This document shows, piece by piece, positions 1 to 6,861 of a DNA stretch of 13,714 bases; positions within the stretch are counted from its first letter, which is position 1, and the number at the start of each line of letters is the position of its first letter. Location of the stretch: the NCBI GenBank assembly GCA_964484125.1, contig CAZAEK010000033.1, positions 1 through 13,714 on the forward strand. Reading direction: 5' to 3'. The notes under the pieces are model-generated. The model searched no databases. It was not told the origin of the DNA and saw only the letters and a program-made list of their open reading frames with translations. The stretch comes from DSSM01 sp964484125. Its GTDB lineage: Bacteria > Bacteroidota > Ignavibacteria > Tepidaquicellales > Tepidaquicellaceae. A program made the position numbers and the translations under genes.

Positions 1-54
1 AAACTTGATAAACTTTACAAACTTGATAAACTTTACAAACTTGATAAACTTAGT
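1..54 (+). repeat. 9-bp tandem array ending at the hydA start codon
   Basis: Units of nine bases alternate between AACTTGATA (positions 2, 20, 38) and AACTTTACA (11, 29), giving an 18-bp higher-order repeat. A last, altered unit begins at 47 (AACTTAGT), and the ATG of hydA starts exactly 8 bases after its first base. The array may extend left of the window. It has no Shine-Dalgarno sequence. Because 9 is a multiple of 3, the array is open in the hydA frame (a Lys-Leu-Asp/Tyr repeat) but contains no start codon, so it is most simply a leader. A related array lies at 4527-4570. Confidence 0.85.
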
Positions 55-1776
55 ATGGTAGAACTAACAATAAATAATATAAAGGTAAATGCGGAAGAAG
101 GAATGACTATTCTTGATGCCGCAAAATCAGTAGGAATACATATTCCCACATTATGTCATTTAAAAGATTTATTTCCTTCGGGTGCATGCAGAATTTGCTC
201 AGTAGAAGTAGAAGGTCAGAGGGGCTTGATTCCCTCCTGTGCATACCCCGTTTACGAAGGAATGAATGTTCAGACCGATTCTTCAAGAGTTGCGAGAGCA
301 AGGAAAACAATTGTAGAACTGCTGATTGAAAATCATCCGCAGGATTGTCTCATCTGCGTAAGAAATAAGAACTGTGAGCTTCAGGATTTATCCGCAAGAT
401 ACGGAGTGAGAGAGCATAGATTTGCAGGCGAATCGAAAGACCACGCAATAGATGTCTCAAGTCCTTCAATTGAAAGAGACCCTGCAAAATGTATTCTCTG
501 CGGCAGATGCGTCAGAGTTTGTAATGAAGTCCAGAAAGTTGGTGCTATTGATTTTACCAGGAGAGGATTTCAGAGCATAGTATCAACTCCTTACAATAAA
601 GGTTTAAATATAAGCGATTGCATCCTCTGCGGTCAATGTATTCTCGTATGCCCGACTGCTGCACTCAGAGAGAAAAGTCAGGTAAAGGAAGTTGTAAATG
701 CAATTAACCGCGGAAAATATGCAATTGCACAAATTGCACCGGCAGTAAGAGCCACACTCGGCGAAGAATATAATATGCCACTTGGTGCAGATGTTACCGG
801 TAAGATTGTAACAGGGTTAAAGCGACTTGGATTTAAGAGAGTATTTGATACAAACTTTGCCGCAGACCTTACAATAATGGAAGAAAGTACAGAACTCATA
901 AAACGAATTCAGGAAAATAAAGGAAATCTTCCGATGTTCACAAGTTGCTGCCCGGGTTGGGTTAAATTTATTGAGCACAAATATCCTGAACTGCTTAAAC
1001 ACGTTTCAACCTGTAAATCACCTCATGAAATGGAAGGAGCAGTATTGAAAACTTATTATGCGAAGAAAATGGGTCTTGACCCGCGGGATATTTTTGTGGT
1101 TTCAATTATGCCGTGCACAGTGAAAAAATTTGAAGCTGGCAGACCTGAACTTTCAGAAAATCATTTACAGGATGTTGATGCTGTATTGACAACACGTGAA
1201 CTCGTGAGAGTATTTAATCTCAAAGGAATTGATTTTGAGGATTTACCTGATGAGAATTTTGATAATCCGCTTGGCGAATCAACCGGAGCCGCTGTAATAT
1301 TCGGAACTTCAGGCGGAGTTATGGAAGCCGCCTTGAGAACTTCATATCACCTTTTAACAGGAAAGGAACTGAAGCAACTTGAATTTTCTGACATAAGAGG
1401 ACTTGAAGGAATAAAGGAATTGACTGTTGATATAAATGGATTTAAATTGAACGTAGCAGTTGTAAATGGTGTTGGTAATGTTGCACAGGTTCTGGATATG
1501 GTTGCACAGGGCGAATGTAAATATCATTTTGTTGAAGTAATGGCATGCCCCGGCGGATGTATAAACGGCGGCGGTCAGCCAATTCATCAGAAACCGGAAA
1601 AGATAAAGAAAAGAATTCAGGCACTTTATGGAATAGACGCTAATATGGTCAACAGGAAATCTCATGAGAATGAAGCTGTAAAAACATTATATAAGGAATT
1701 TCTCGGAGAACCTAACGGACATAAATCACACGAGATTTTGCATACGACTTATAAATCAAGAAAAGATTTAAAATAA
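55..1776 (+). CDS. hydA: [FeFe]-hydrogenase catalytic subunit, M3 type (group A)
   Basis: Cytoplasmic enzyme for reversible H2 production/oxidation. At 573 residues it is almost the length of Clostridium pasteurianum CpI (574). Domains in order: [2Fe-2S] ferredoxin (Cys34, 45, 48, 62); His-Cys3 [4Fe-4S] site (His94, Cys98, 101, 107); two [4Fe-4S] ferredoxin motifs (Cys146/149/152/156 and Cys189/192/195/199); H-cluster domain with L1 TSCCPGW (296-302), L2 MPCTVKKFE (352-360) and L3 EVMACPGGCINGGGQP (494-509); small-subunit-like C-terminus ending in SHEILHTTY. The CpI proton-path residues align with Glu277, Glu280, Cys298 and Ser318, so it should be active. The N-terminal half is NuoG-like, so NADH- or ferredoxin-linked partners (HydB/HydC) may lie upstream, outside the window. 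There is no C-terminal extra [2Fe-2S] domain as in Thermotoga HydA. Maturases HydE/F/G are not present here. ATG at 55 directly precedes the ferredoxin fold. Confidence 0.96.
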   Translation: MVELTINNIKVNAEEGMTILDAAKSVGIHIPTLCHLKDLFPSGACRICSVEVEGQRGLIPSCAYPVYEGMNVQTDSSRVARARKTIVELLIENHPQDCLICVRNKNCELQDLSARYGVREHRFAGESKDHAIDVSSPSIERDPAKCILCGRCVRVCNEVQKVGAIDFTRRGFQSIVSTPYNKGLNISDCILCGQCILVCPTAALREKSQVKEVVNAINRGKYAIAQIAPAVRATLGEEYNMPLGADVTGKIVTGLKRLGFKRVFDTNFAADLTIMEESTELIKRIQENKGNLPMFTSCCPGWVKFIEHKYPELLKHVSTCKSPHEMEGAVLKTYYAKKMGLDPRDIFVVSIMPCTVKKFEAGRPELSENHLQDVDAVLTTRELVRVFNLKGIDFEDLPDENFDNPLGESTGAAVIFGTSGGVMEAALRTSYHLLTGKELKQLEFSDIRGLEGIKELTVDINGFKLNVAVVNGVGNVAQVLDMVAQGECKYHFVEVMACPGGCINGGGQPIHQKPEKIKKRIQALYGIDANMVNRKSHENEAVKTLYKEFLGEPNGHKSHEILHTTYKSRKDLK

Positions 1777-1788
1777 AGACAAAATTAT

Positions 1789-3822
1789 TTGGAATTACCT
1801 ATAAACAGAAATTCACCTGCAAAAGATTTTCATCTTGAGCATTTCACGGGAATAGTTGAAACGATTGGTGAAAAATGCCGCCGTTGCTATTCCTGCGTTA
1901 GGGAATGTCCTGCAGTTGCTATAAGAGTTGAAAACGAACAGGCAGTTGTATTACCCGAAAGGTGTATTGCCTGTGGACATTGCGTAACTGTTTGCTCTCA
2001 GGAAGCAAAAATTTCGCTTGATGACTCTGAAATGGTAATGAATGAATTCATTCCCGGAGGTAATACCATCGCAATAGTTGCTCCGTCTTTTTCTGCTTCT
2101 TTTCCGGAGACATATAACAAAGTCGTTTCAGGTATAAAAAAACTCGGTTTTTATAAAGTCTGCGAAACCGCTTTCGGAGCAGATCTTATCAGTAATGCAT
2201 ATCTCGAAGAGTTACAGGAAAATCCGGGCAAAGTAATTATAAGTTCTCCCTGCCCTGCTGTTTTTACTTTCATCGAAAAATACAGGGACAGACTCGTTCC
2301 ACATCTTGCCAAAATAGTATCCCCTATGATTGCAATGGGCAGATATTTAAAAGAAACTCTTGGAAAAGACAAGAAAGTTGTATTCATTGGTCCCTGTATT
2401 GCAAAAAAGAATGAGTACAGGGATGAGGAGGTGAATGGTGTAATTGATGCAGTGCTAACGTTTAAAGAACTTAAAGAACTTTTTCAGAAATATAATATTA
2501 ATCTCGAAGAACTCGAGGATTCTTTCTTCGACCCTCCTTATGCTTATCTTGGAAAATCATACCCGCTTGCAGGCGGACTTCTAAAGACAGCTGAAATTCC
2601 CGGCGACATTCTAGAAAAGAGAGTGATTGTGGTTGAAGGTAAAGAGAAATTTCTTGAAATTATTGACGAGCTGAATAACAGCAATATCAATGCGAAGTTT
2701 ATTGATATACTCTTCTGTGAGGGTTGTATTCAGGGACCGGGAATGGATTCAGGACTGAATCATTACTCACGCAGAGAAAGTGTTATTAATTATATTCATG
2801 AAAATATAAACAAAACTGATAAAGGTATCTGGAAAGGCAATATCTATAATGCAAGGAATCTTAATCTGAGAAGGGAATTTTCTTATAAGAATCAACTTAG
2901 ACCTGTTCAAAGCGAGGAAAGGATTAAAGAAATACTGGCACAGACAGATAAATTCGAGCCCAAAGATGAACTGAACTGCGGTGCATGCGGTTATAAAACC
3001 TGCAGAAATTATGCACTTGCAATTGCTCAGGGACTCGCAGAAAATGATATGTGCCTGCCATGGTTAATAACACGGCTTGAAAAAGCTTATTCTGATTTAA
3101 AAGAAACACAGGATCAGCTTGCAGGCGCTGAAAAACTTGCTTCAATCGGTCAGCTTGCCGCAGGTGTTGCACACGAGATAAATAACCCGCTCGGCACAAT
3201 TCTTCTTTATACCTCTATATTGAAAAAAGAAATTGCAAAACTTCAGCAGGGAGATCCTATGGTCGAAGATCTCGAACTTATTGCAGAAGAGACAAACAGA
3301 TGTAAAGTAATAGTTTCTAATTTACTTAATTTTGCAAGGCAGGGGAAATTAAATATTTCCGATGTTGATATTTTTGATTTGATAAACGGAATAATAAAAA
3401 CAGTAAAACTCAAACCCGAGAATAAAAATATTTCTCTTATCGTTGAAAATGATGCAGATGATACCGTAATCAAAGGAGATTCAGATCAGCTGAAACAGGT
3501 TTTTTTAAACGTAATTAATAATGCATGTGAGGCACTTGAAGAAAGCCCTCTGAAAAAAGTTAATATCAGAATAACCAAGAGCGAAGGATATCTTGTTGCA
3601 GAAATAACTGATACAGGCTGTGGCATTCCAAAAGAGAATCTCCCTAAACTTTTCACTCCATTTTTCACAACTAAAAAAATGGGTAAAGGAACAGGACTTG
3701 GACTTGCAATTACATACGGTATTATTAAAATGCATAAAGGTGATATCAGGGCTTCAAGTCCGGAAACAGGAGGCACAACATTTACAATCAAACTGCCTCT
3801 CGAATTAAATACGAAAAATTAA
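1789..3822 (+). CDS. HydS-like sensor: diverged [FeFe]-hydrogenase domain fused to histidine kinase
   Basis: Soluble 677-residue fusion with no membrane segment. It has two [4Fe-4S] motifs (Cys30/33/36/40 and Cys59/62/65/69); an H-cluster-like domain with altered L1 (SSPCP, Cys155), L2 (GPCIAKKNE, Cys203, Lys206) and L3 (CEGC, Cys310 and 313); a further four-Cys Fe-S domain (Cys397, 400, 405, 422); a coiled coil (about 428-450); HisKA with His462 in AHEINNP; and HATPase with N-box (near 574-578), G1 DTGCGIP (608-614) and G2 GKGTGLGLA (632-640). The H-cluster-binding cysteines are largely kept, but the proton-relay Cys of L1 is Pro. This points to a sensor of H2 or redox state rather than a catalyst (inference from known HydS/group C-D proteins). 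No PAS domain is evident. The start is TTG, 12 bases after hydA and in the same frame. It is the only plausible start before the first Fe-S cysteine, because the next ATG (2032) lies beyond both ferredoxin motifs. Confidence 0.9.
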   Translation: MELPINRNSPAKDFHLEHFTGIVETIGEKCRRCYSCVRECPAVAIRVENEQAVVLPERCIACGHCVTVCSQEAKISLDDSEMVMNEFIPGGNTIAIVAPSFSASFPETYNKVVSGIKKLGFYKVCETAFGADLISNAYLEELQENPGKVIISSPCPAVFTFIEKYRDRLVPHLAKIVSPMIAMGRYLKETLGKDKKVVFIGPCIAKKNEYRDEEVNGVIDAVLTFKELKELFQKYNINLEELEDSFFDPPYAYLGKSYPLAGGLLKTAEIPGDILEKRVIVVEGKEKFLEIIDELNNSNINAKFIDILFCEGCIQGPGMDSGLNHYSRRESVINYIHENINKTDKGIWKGNIYNARNLNLRREFSYKNQLRPVQSEERIKEILAQTDKFEPKDELNCGACGYKTCRNYALAIAQGLAENDMCLPWLITRLEKAYSDLKETQDQLAGAEKLASIGQLAAGVAHEINNPLGTILLYTSILKKEIAKLQQGDPMVEDLELIAEETNRCKVIVSNLLNFARQGKLNISDVDIFDLINGIIKTVKLKPENKNISLIVENDADDTVIKGDSDQLKQVFLNVINNACEALEESPLKKVNIRITKSEGYLVAEITDTGCGIPKENLPKLFTPFFTTKKMGKGTGLGLAITYGIIKMHKGDIRASSPETGGTTFTIKLPLELNTKN

Positions 3823-3846
3823 TTAAAAAAATAATATATCAGAATA

Positions 3847-4260
3847 ATGGAAAAAGAAATTAAAACCATCCTGCTTGTTGATGATGACATAGACCTGCTC
3901 GAGCAGAATAAGTTACTGCTTGAAGCAAAGGGCTATAAGGTTATTACTGCTGAAAATGTTGAAGACGCATGGAATATTTTCAAAGCGGAAAAACCAGATG
4001 CCGCAGTTCTTGATTTGATTATGGAAGAACACGATGCCGGATTTATTCTTTCACACAAAATTAAGAGAGATGATTATGGTAAAAATATTCCGGTATTTCT
4101 TTTGACTTCTGCGACTTATGTTACCGGTATGAAGTTTGATGCTTCCACACCGGAAGAGCAGGAATGGATTCATTGTGACGGATGGTTTAATAAACCTATT
4201 CAGGTTGAAGAGCTTGCTATAAAGCTTGAAGAGTGTTTCGAGAAATATAAGAATAAATAA
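3847..4260 (+). CDS. Single-domain response regulator (REC only)
   Basis: 137 residues, only a receiver domain. It has an acidic pocket (Asp12, 13, 14), phospho-acceptor Asp56 in AVLDL, switch Thr87/Ser88, and Lys116 in FNKPI. It begins 24 bases after the hydrogenase-like kinase, so it is the obvious phosphotransfer partner of His462. There is no output domain, so it must act through protein contact or pass phosphate on. The Thr-to-Lys distance is about 29 residues, against 22 in CheY and 22 in the receiver encoded from 4571. The extra loop lies between beta4 and beta5 and contains EEQEWIHCDGW with a His-Cys pair (109-110). The ATG at 3847 has no Shine-Dalgarno sequence. The gene ends just before a block of palindromic repeats. 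Confidence 0.9.
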   Translation: MEKEIKTILLVDDDIDLLEQNKLLLEAKGYKVITAENVEDAWNIFKAEKPDAAVLDLIMEEHDAGFILSHKIKRDDYGKNIPVFLLTSATYVTGMKFDASTPEEQEWIHCDGWFNKPIQVEELAIKLEECFEKYKNK

Positions 4261-4287
4261 GTTTTAGTAGAAATAGATTATTGATTG

Positions 4288-4356
4288 TGACTCCGTAAGG
4301 GTCATACGTTCGTAGAAATTGAATGTTTTATATTCCGACTCCATAGGAGTCGAACG
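4288..4356 (+). repeat. 69-bp direct repeat, copy 1
   Basis: Matches 4432-4500 at 66 of 69 positions, offset by 144 bases. Two of the three differences fall in the left arm of the first hairpin, where copy 1 is imperfectly paired and copy 2 is perfectly paired. The third is in the tail (TTCGTAG versus TTTGTAG). Each copy contains two hairpins joined by the GTAGAAATTGAATG linker. Confidence 0.9.
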
Positions 4357-4431
4357 CTTGAAGGAAAAAAAGACGTTCTCCATGCTACAAACATACGATT
4401 CCTACGGAATCGAACTGCAAAATATTAAATT

Positions 4432-4500
4432 TGACCCTGTAAGGGTCATACGTTTGTAGAAATTGAATGTTTTATATTCCGACTCCATAGGAGTCGAACG
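4432..4500 (+). repeat. 69-bp direct repeat, copy 2
   Basis: Second copy of the repeat at 4288-4356. It contains a perfect hairpin at 4433-4447, the tail ending GTAGAAA, and the hairpin at 4480-4496. The high identity of the two copies suggests a recent local duplication. Confidence 0.9.
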
Positions 4501-4506
4501 TTTTTT
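4480..4506 (+). terminator. Possible intrinsic terminator of the hydA operon
   Basis: A 7-bp perfect stem with a 3-base loop (4480-4496) is followed, after four bases, by six T residues (4501-4506). It could end transcription coming from hydA, the sensor kinase and the response regulator. The gap before the T-run and the fact that the hairpin belongs to a repeat family make this uncertain. Confidence 0.35.
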
Positions 4507-4526
4507 GACCCCTACGGGGTCTGAAA

Positions 4527-4570
4527 AACCTGATAAACCTTATTAACTTTATGAACCTGATAAACTGAAC
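4527..4570 (+). repeat. 9-bp tandem array ending at a start codon
   Basis: Units AACCTGATA (4527), AACCTTATT (4536), AACTTTATG (4545) and AACCTGATA (4554) are in perfect 9-base register. A final altered unit begins at 4563 (AACTGAAC), and the ATG at 4571 again starts 8 bases after its first base. This is the same phase as the array before hydA. In the frame of the following gene it is closed by TAA at 4544, so it is unlikely to be coding. Confidence 0.85.
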
Positions 4571-6043
4571 ATGCCAAAGGTACTAATAGTTGATGACGAA
4601 AAAGGCTTACGCCTCGGAACAAGCCGGCTTTTAACAGCCGAGGGATATGAGGTTGATACCGCCGAAAACGGAACTGAGGGAATCAGACTCGGTATTACGA
4701 ACGACTATGATCTTGCCGTAATAGATATGAAGATGCCGGACATAGACGGGATTGAAGTATTAAAAGAAATAAAGAAGCAAAAACCTAATACGATTTGCTT
4801 TATTGCTACAGCTTATGCAAGTTACGAAACAGCCATAGAAGCAACAAAATTAGGAGCTGCAAGTTATATTCCGAAACCATTTACGCCTGAAGAGCTGATT
4901 AAACAGCTTGAATCAGGTTATGAAAAAAGGTTACTTCTTCTCGAAGCAGAGAAACTTAAACGCGAAAGAGAAGAGAGGATGCTTGAGGTTGCATTTGAAA
5001 AAACGCGGTTAAATACAATTATAAACTCCATTGTTGACGGCGTTATAGTTGTAAATAAATCCGGAGAACTTGTTCTGTTTAACGTTTCAGCTTTAAAATA
5101 TTATCACCTCAGCAATTCGATGATTGGTGAAAACATTTTATCTTTTGTGCATCCAAAGATTAGCGAACTTATTAATAATTTTATAACTGCTGATGAATAT
5201 CCCGAAACGAGTTTCAGTGAACAAATTGAACTTAAACCCGAAAGAGAACTCGTAGTTGAAGTAACCTGCTCGCCGGTTCCTCAGGTTGATAAAACCCTTG
5301 CAGGAGTTGTCATTGTAATTACCAATATTACCGAGCTCAAAAAAATTGAACATATTAAATCCCAGTTTGTATCAATGGTAGCTCATGAACTCAAGACACC
5401 TATAGCGGCAGTGCTTGGGTTTTTAAAAATAATACTTGATCCTAATCTTAAATTAAACCCGGAACAGCAGAAGGATTATCTTTCCCGGTCAGAAAAAAGA
5501 CTTATAACACTGGTTGATATGGTAAATGACCTTCTCGATATTTCGAGGATGGAAATCGGAACAAAGAGAAGAGAAATCAAGGATATTGATATTGCAGAGA
5601 TTATCAAGTCAAATACAGATTTTCTCGAACTCGAATTGAAAAAACGAAATATAACATTAAATCTTGATTTGCCGGAAGGTTTGCCTCTACTCAAAGCAGA
5701 TTACAATGAAATTTCAAGATTATTTACAAATATAATCGGTAATTCAGTTAAATATAACCGTGATAACGGAAGAATAGATATAAAAATACGATTTGAAGAC
5801 GGCAATATCATTACAAGCATTAGCGATACAGGAATCGGAATGAAACCTGAAGAGAAAGAGAAACTATTCCAGGAATTTTACCGTGCCAAAAATGAAAGCA
5901 CAAGAAACATTCCCGGCACAGGGCTCGGTCTTTCTATAGTTAAAAGAATCGTGGAATCATACTCAGGAAATATTACAGTAGAATCTGAATACGGAAAAGG
6001 TTCAACATTTACAGTAACATTTCCGGTTAAACCAAAAGAATAA
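4571..6043 (+). CDS. Hybrid sensor kinase with REC, PAS, HisKA and HATPase domains
   Basis: 490 residues, no membrane segment. The receiver comes first (about 1-115): acidic Asp8/Asp9, phospho-acceptor Asp52 in VIDMKMPDIDG, Thr80 and Lys102 in PKPF, NtrC-like in sequence. A charged coiled coil (118-145) leads to a PAS domain (about 146-255) ending in TNITELKKIE. HisKA follows with His272 in AHELKTP, then the N-box around Asn387-Asn391, G1 DTGIGM (419-424) and G2 GTGLGLS (449-455). The N-terminal receiver means it can take phosphate from another kinase, plausibly the one encoded at 1789, and it then signals through its own kinase. No partner with a DNA-binding domain is encoded nearby. It is separated from the hydA operon by the repeat block, so it may have its own promoter. 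The ATG directly follows the 9-bp array and there is no Shine-Dalgarno sequence. Confidence 0.9.
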   Translation: MPKVLIVDDEKGLRLGTSRLLTAEGYEVDTAENGTEGIRLGITNDYDLAVIDMKMPDIDGIEVLKEIKKQKPNTICFIATAYASYETAIEATKLGAASYIPKPFTPEELIKQLESGYEKRLLLLEAEKLKREREERMLEVAFEKTRLNTIINSIVDGVIVVNKSGELVLFNVSALKYYHLSNSMIGENILSFVHPKISELINNFITADEYPETSFSEQIELKPERELVVEVTCSPVPQVDKTLAGVVIVITNITELKKIEHIKSQFVSMVAHELKTPIAAVLGFLKIILDPNLKLNPEQQKDYLSRSEKRLITLVDMVNDLLDISRMEIGTKRREIKDIDIAEIIKSNTDFLELELKKRNITLNLDLPEGLPLLKADYNEISRLFTNIIGNSVKYNRDNGRIDIKIRFEDGNIITSISDTGIGMKPEEKEKLFQEFYRAKNESTRNIPGTGLGLSIVKRIVESYSGNITVESEYGKGSTFTVTFPVKPKE

Positions 6044-6045
6044 AT

Positions 6046-6861
6046 TTGGAAATAAAAGTCTCGCTTATAATTTCGGTTTATAAAAAAATTGAATTACTGG
6101 ATTTAATATTTGAAGCCCTTAAAAAACAAACTTTCAGGGATTTTGAAGTAATCATTTCCGATGACGGTTCAGGTAGTGATATGGAAGATTTTGTAAATCT
6201 AAAATCAAAGGAATTATCTTTTCCGGTTAAACATATTTTTCATGAAGATAATGGGTTCAGAAAAAATAAAATTTTAAATAAATCCATTGTAAATTCATCG
6301 GGCGAATATTTAATTTTTCTGGACGGAGACTGTATTCCCCATAATGAATTTATAAAGGAGCATTTTATAAACAGAAAAGATAACACTGCTCTTTGCGGAC
6401 GAAGAGTCATGCTTGGTAAATCAATCTCAGAGAAAGTATTGCATGAAAGAAAAATCAGTTTTTCTCCTTTAAATTTATTTTTTGATTCTGCATTCGGGGG
6501 TAAGAATAAAACAAGATATGCAGATGACTCAATTTACCTGAGAAATAAAATTTTCAGAAAAATTATCAGCAGACAAAAGACAAATTTAACAGGTTGTAAT
6601 TTTTCTCTTCATAAAAATACGATTTTAAAAATTAACGGCTTTGATGAAAATTACACCGGAGCTGGAATCGGAGAAGACAGTGATATTGAATTCAGACTGA
6701 AACTATCAGGAGCAGGTTTTATGTCAGTCAAAAATCTTGCAATTATATATCACATCTTTCACGAACAAACAAAAGCTAACATTGCAAATATTGAATATTT
6801 TGATAATGTAAAAAGCTCCGGCAATTTTATTTGTAAAAACGGAATTGAAAAGTTTATTTAA
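6046..6861 (+). CDS. Family 2 glycosyltransferase (GT-A fold)
   Basis: 271 residues, predicted cytoplasmic inverting glycosyltransferase. The N-terminal beta strand is VSLIISVY (5-12), the nucleotide-binding acid pair is ISDDGS (37-42), and the metal-binding DxD is FLDGDC (91-96). A galactosyltransferase-like C-terminal part carries GCNFSLHK (183-190), INGFDENY (196-203) and GEDSDIEFRL (209-218), where the acidic residues would supply the catalytic base. The acceptor is unknown; a role in surface polysaccharide or lipooligosaccharide is the usual one for this family. The start is TTG at 6046, two bases after the kinase stop. The next ATG (6181) would remove the first Rossmann strand, so TTG is preferred. 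It is probably co-transcribed with the kinase although the functions look unrelated. Its stop overlaps the stop of the convergent permease gene by four bases. Confidence 0.87.
   Translation: MEIKVSLIISVYKKIELLDLIFEALKKQTFRDFEVIISDDGSGSDMEDFVNLKSKELSFPVKHIFHEDNGFRKNKILNKSIVNSSGEYLIFLDGDCIPHNEFIKEHFINRKDNTALCGRRVMLGKSISEKVLHERKISFSPLNLFFDSAFGGKNKTRYADDSIYLRNKIFRKIISRQKTNLTGCNFSLHKNTILKINGFDENYTGAGIGEDSDIEFRLKLSGAGFMSVKNLAIIYHIFHEQTKANIANIEYFDNVKSSGNFICKNGIEKFI

Larger units (their letters stand above)
4261..4526. repeat. Cluster of REP-like palindromic elements
   Basis: This part of the 310-bp gap has no gene. It holds five clear 6-7-bp-stem hairpins with 3-base loops: 4336-4352 (CGACTCC/GGAGTCG), 4396-4412 (CGATTCC/GGAATCG), 4433-4447 (GACCCT/AGGGTC), 4480-4496 (same as the first) and 4507-4521 (GACCCC/GGGGTC). 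An imperfect one lies at 4289-4303. Several are followed by a tail close to ATACGTTTGTAGAAA (4304-4318, 4448-4462), and one unit (about 4383-4412) is inverted. A remnant tail, TAGTAGAAAT, follows the upstream stop codon. The hairpin plus GTAG motif resembles REP elements mobilised by RAYT/TnpA-REP proteins (family knowledge); no such transposase gene is in the window. Confidence 0.8.

Noticed and set aside
1..54. N-terminal extension of HydA through the in-frame repeat
   Set aside because: The frame is open to the window edge but contains no start codon, and the encoded Lys-Leu-Asp/Tyr repeat is unlike any hydrogenase N-terminus; the protein from 55 already has full CpI-like length.
3486..3791. 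Antisense reading frame of 101 codons
   Set aside because: It lies wholly inside the kinase HATPase domain on the other strand, shows no recognisable family and is best read as a shadow of the real gene.
4288..4500. CRISPR array suggested by repeated palindromic sequences
   Set aside because: Spacing is irregular, stems vary in sequence, one unit is inverted, and there are no unique spacers of constant length or cas genes.
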